This document shows, in pieces, positions 8,901-11,003 of a DNA stretch of 11,003 nucleotides. Under the pieces are notes generated by a model. The model saw only the letters and a program-made list of their open reading frames with translations, was not told the origin of the DNA and ran no database searches. How positions within the stretch are numbered: the stretch's first letter is position 1; each line of letters starts with the position of its first letter. The translations under genes and the position numbers were made by a program. The DNA lies in assembly GCA_910592205.1 (NCBI GenBank), contig CAJVPJ010001266.1, positions 1 to 11,003 of the forward strand, in the 5' to 3' direction. Source of the DNA: Paraglomus occultum. Lineage: Eukaryota > Glomeromycota > Glomeromycetes > Paraglomerales > Paraglomeraceae.

Positions 8901-9065
8901 TTGAGTCGAAGGGGTTTTGTTTATTACAAGCTTAATCAATACGAGAATGCATTGAATGATCTCAATTTATCTTTGGAACTCGAACCAAATGATGCATGGA
9001 CACTGAGTATAAGGGAAGAAGTTTGCGATGCCATCAACCAGGTAAGGCAGGACGATAAAAATTAG
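5962..9065 (+). CDS. Pseudokinase-TPR fusion protein; four exons
   Basis: Proposed exons 5962-6129, 6258-6282, 6331-6497, 6585-9065 total 2841 nt, or 946 residues plus TAG. Residues 1-120 look like a TKL-type kinase N-lobe: a glycine-loop remnant, VAIK with Lys42, VGNALHVL, the hinge region MIFEFM, then a helix ending in LRHLHGL. The catalytic core is eroded: HSD (121-123) runs almost directly into ADPGLSN (DFG changed to DPG, Asp133), with no HxDxxxxN loop. GNIACTDPLLF recalls an activation segment. Nothing resembles the rest of the C-lobe. From residue 236 about 20 TPR units follow, consensus xxALxDLNKSLEIEPNDAWALSRRG. The protein is therefore probably catalytically dead and acts as a TPR scaffold; that is inference. 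The exon at 6585 is well supported (branch site TACTAAT, TTGCTAG acceptor, phase match). The 25-nt exon is doubtful: a better acceptor at 6245 gives an immediate in-frame TAA, so a decayed or frameshifted kinase part cannot be excluded. Confidence 0.75.
6930..9032 (+). repeat. Array of about 20 tandem TPR units (102-bp period)
   Basis: Nineteen recognisable helix-B cores of the form ALxDxNKSLExEPND occur, preceded by one degenerate unit (RGRAQFLLFKQNENALNDL). Almost all are 34 residues apart. Each has the TPR pattern of a small residue after the aromatic/Leu positions, then Ala-Leu, and Pro at the end of helix B. The RRG-VY motif in helix A is nearly invariant. At DNA level the units differ at many synonymous sites, so the array is not a fresh expansion; the protein pattern has been kept by selection or slow homogenisation. 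Exceptions are the inserts near 7970-8020 and at unit 17 (EPDHDNGWSYGARG). Confidence 0.93.
7970..8020 (+). other. In-frame insert in TPR array with intron-like ends
   Basis: One TPR unit carries about 14 extra residues (LHHNNISRRTFLNTAF region). The stretch begins GTTACA and ends TTCTTAATACTGCTTTTAG, an excellent branch-plus-acceptor look-alike. Removing 51 nt keeps the frame but leaves the unit three residues short, so it is either a genuine loop insertion or an optional intron. Confidence 0.4.
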
Positions 9066-10455
9066 CTGTTTTGTAAGTTGGTAGCGTGGATTGATATCGT
9101 GCATTGCATGTAGGATTTAATCGAACATTTACTGCATTACTGCGTATGAATAATGTATTTGGATCAAAGTTCACGATTAGTTTTAGATACTCAAACGATT
9201 ATTTAAATAAATATTATTTTGGTATATATTGTTAGGGTTTCGGCATATTAATATAGGCTATAAATCGATTAATATATTATCGCATATTACGTAGGCTATT
9301 TGATTGTTAAAATATACTTGGCGATTGTAATTGAATAACATTGTGAATGTCATATTAAATGTAGTTTATTACTATACGATTTTTAATGTAAACCAGTTAC
9401 AATTTCAAAGGTTCCATGATACAACGATTTTTACAATTACAATCGCCTTAATAACCGTACCTAGTTTTCAATGTGTTAAAATGTACTCTTGTTAACCTTT
9501 GAAAAAAAAATTTATATTGTCTAGCTGCACGTTCAAATAGTTTGTTTCTGTAAACATTACTAACTTATTGGGAACTTCTGACGCGATAAAAATCAAGAAT
9601 AAGCTTATGAAAAGGTATGATTGAGCTGAACTAAGTTGAGCTATTGCGACTAGTCCTGGCACTGATTAATTGAAGACGAGTGTGTTGAGCGCATTACAAG
9701 TATATGAAAATATGAAGTGATCTTGAAATTTTGGTGTTCATCATTTAGGACTGTTTCGGAAAGTTATTATCATGAGACCAATCGTATATAACATGCGCGA
9801 ACGGATGGCAATTTACAATGTATACCTGTTAGCTTTGCGTTGTGCAACAGTCGTGCTACAATAACTTCAGGCTGAGCAACGGCTTTACCCAAAGATAAAA
9901 TGAGTTATACCCAAGCTCAGTCTTGGAAGACATTGATGCACGCCAAATAATAAGTGAACGGAATTGGCAATTTACGACGTCAGTTTTGGCTTATATTTCT
10001 CAATTTAGTAACGCGTAATTAGCTAGTCGTGGATGAAAGTGCCTCACGACTGTGTCAATTTCAGGTCATGTTAGGTACCGTACCGCATGCATAGTAAACT
10101 GTAAAAGTTTTTTAGCAAGGCGATCGGTTAATGTTTAGATTAGCCCTGCCCGATAGCTAGTGACGATAAATTCTTGAATGTGTAATAAACGTAATTTTCG
10201 CATGGTGATTTACCAACTTTATTGGATAAATTTCGCTGCAACATTACACGACTAGTTAACATGCTGTCACAATAATTCATCTCGCCATCTAAGGCTTTTA
10301 ATAGACGCCACATGCTGCTGCCTAGTAATTACTGCTGACGATTTACACACTCAAAAACGATTAACTTTAAATTTGATGCAGAGTTTTTCTCGATCATTCC
10401 ATTCGAGAAACTCCAAAACTCGCTATGTAATAATTCTAACAAATATAGGCATTTG
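9066..10455. other. Long intergenic region without a supported gene
   Basis: A+T-rich and without a long open frame. It contains AATAAA at 9206-9211, 141 nt past the TAG, a plausible poly(A) signal for the TPR gene. A degenerate direct repeat of GCATATTA..TAGGCTAT occurs at 9243-9261 and 9282-9298. A second imperfect pair (GAACGG..TGGCAATTTAC) lies at 9799-9816 and 9956-9975. These may be remnants of old repeats. No tRNA, transposase or terminal inverted repeat was recognised. The right end is the 3' flank of the minus-strand kinase gene. Confidence 0.6.
9206..9211 (+). terminator. Candidate polyadenylation signal AATAAA of the pseudokinase-TPR gene
   Basis: The nearest canonical hexamer after the stop codon, 141 nt downstream in an A+T-rich stretch. 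Confidence 0.4.
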
Positions 10456-11003
10456 TTAAAAGCATGAGGTAAGTTTAACAGTTTTCTGCAAATTCCAACT
10501 TGCACGGTGGTACTTTATACAAGATCCTGCGTGGCTGTATTGTTCAGAATAAATAATAGGCTTAACAAGATTATTCAAAATCAATGTACGCAATTTGCTG
10601 TATTCATTACCTGCGGCTGAATCCAAACCATAGCTATTTTTCGGTTTAGGCAAATTTCCTACAGGTAAAACCTTGCTAGAGTATTTACTTTCCTTTTCGA
10701 GACGTGACAACGCTCTTACTTCAGTATAGTAGATGGTATTCCATATATTATTTCCAGGCCCATTTGCTTCTTTAATAAGTTCAGAAAGCCGCATAAAAAG
10801 AGTCCATTCCGACGGACGCCTGTCAGGATCAGCATCACAACACGTCGCAGCAAGTTTCTTGTATGCCTCTGGTGCTGAATCAGGCATTGCTGGTCGTAGT
10901 CCGTCCATTATACCACATACTAAATATCTATCGAATGATCTATTTCTGAAAGGTGGCTCACCACTGGCAACCAAGTACATAATAATGCCAAATGCATATA
11001 TGT
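10456..11003 (-). CDS. Protein kinase (TKL-like), C-terminal part; 5' end outside the window
   Basis: The frame is open to the right edge, reading IYAFGIIMYLVASGEPPF at the cut, which is kinase subdomain IX (the DxYxFG helix F region). It continues with a helix G-like GIMDGLRPAMP, then AYKKLAATCCDADPDRRPS, containing the conserved Arg-Pro of subdomain XI, and closes the C-lobe at about LSELIKE. A tail of about 100 residues follows, with the segment EKESKYSSKVLPVGNLPKPKNS that I associate with the expanded kinase family of arbuscular mycorrhizal fungi. The ATP-binding and catalytic residues lie outside the window, so activity cannot be judged. The last 40 or so residues (ending KLTSCF) have no recognised motif; an unrecognised intron near the 3' end could alter them. 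It faces the TPR gene convergently across 1.4 kb. Confidence 0.85.
   Translation of the reverse strand, partial: IYAFGIIMYLVASGEPPFRNRSFDRYLVCGIMDGLRPAMPDSAPEAYKKLAATCCDADPDRRPSEWTLFMRLSELIKEANGPGNNIWNTIYYTEVRALSRLEKESKYSSKVLPVGNLPKPKNSYGLDSAAGNEYSKLRTLILNNLVKPIIYSEQYSHAGSCIKYHRASWNLQKTVKLTSCF

Noticed and set aside
9231-9239. GTTAGGGTTT resembling telomere repeat
   Set aside because: Only a single unit, inside ordinary intergenic DNA between genes; no tandem array.
9799-9975. Imperfect direct repeat GAACGG..TGGCAATTTAC at 9799-9816 and 9956-9975
   Set aside because: About 18 bp with an indel and no similarity outside; in A+T-rich DNA of this length such a pair is weak evidence of an element.

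Overview
This is eukaryotic nuclear DNA, most likely from a fungus. Three genes are on or near complete and one runs off the right edge. The genes carry short GT-AG introns, with TACTAA-type branch sites where visible. The combination of a multi-FAS1 membrane protein, TKL-like kinase domains of the Glomeromycotina type (tail motif with LPKPKNS) and a kinase-TPR fusion points to an arbuscular mycorrhizal fungus. That placement is inference from family resemblance; no marker gene is present.

Layout: (1) 1-77 is a perfect inverted copy of part of the first gene's exon 1. (2) 78-1481 has no convincing gene; it holds small palindromes, an 8-bp triplication and an E-box, and should include the promoter of gene 1. 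(3) 1482-4500 (+) is a six-exon gene for an 810-residue type I membrane protein with a signal peptide, five tandem FAS1 (fasciclin) domains, one C-terminal membrane helix and an acidic ETTPLI sorting tail, resembling the fungal vacuolar FAS1 proteins (Fsc1/YLR001C type). (4) 4501-4899 is a gene-free convergent spacer. (5) 4900-5676 (-) encodes a 258-residue low-complexity protein with Gln/Asn and His/Asn tracts and a short conserved-looking SRTQQKLMLMRQ block. (6) 5677-5961 is a compact divergent promoter with a perfect CRE palindrome. (7) 5962-9065 (+) is a four-exon gene for a degenerate protein kinase domain fused to about 20 TPR units. (8) 9066-10455 has no gene I can support. (9) 10456 to the right edge (-) is the 3' part of a second kinase gene.

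The most unusual items are the pseudokinase-TPR fusion (catalytic loop eroded to HSD, DFG changed to DPG, C-lobe missing, questionable 25-nt exon, an intron-like insert inside the TPR array) and the exact 77-bp inverted copy at the left edge. The latter may be real biology but has a good technical explanation. Functionally the window mixes an endomembrane/vacuole protein with signalling-type kinase genes; nothing indicates that the genes form one pathway.
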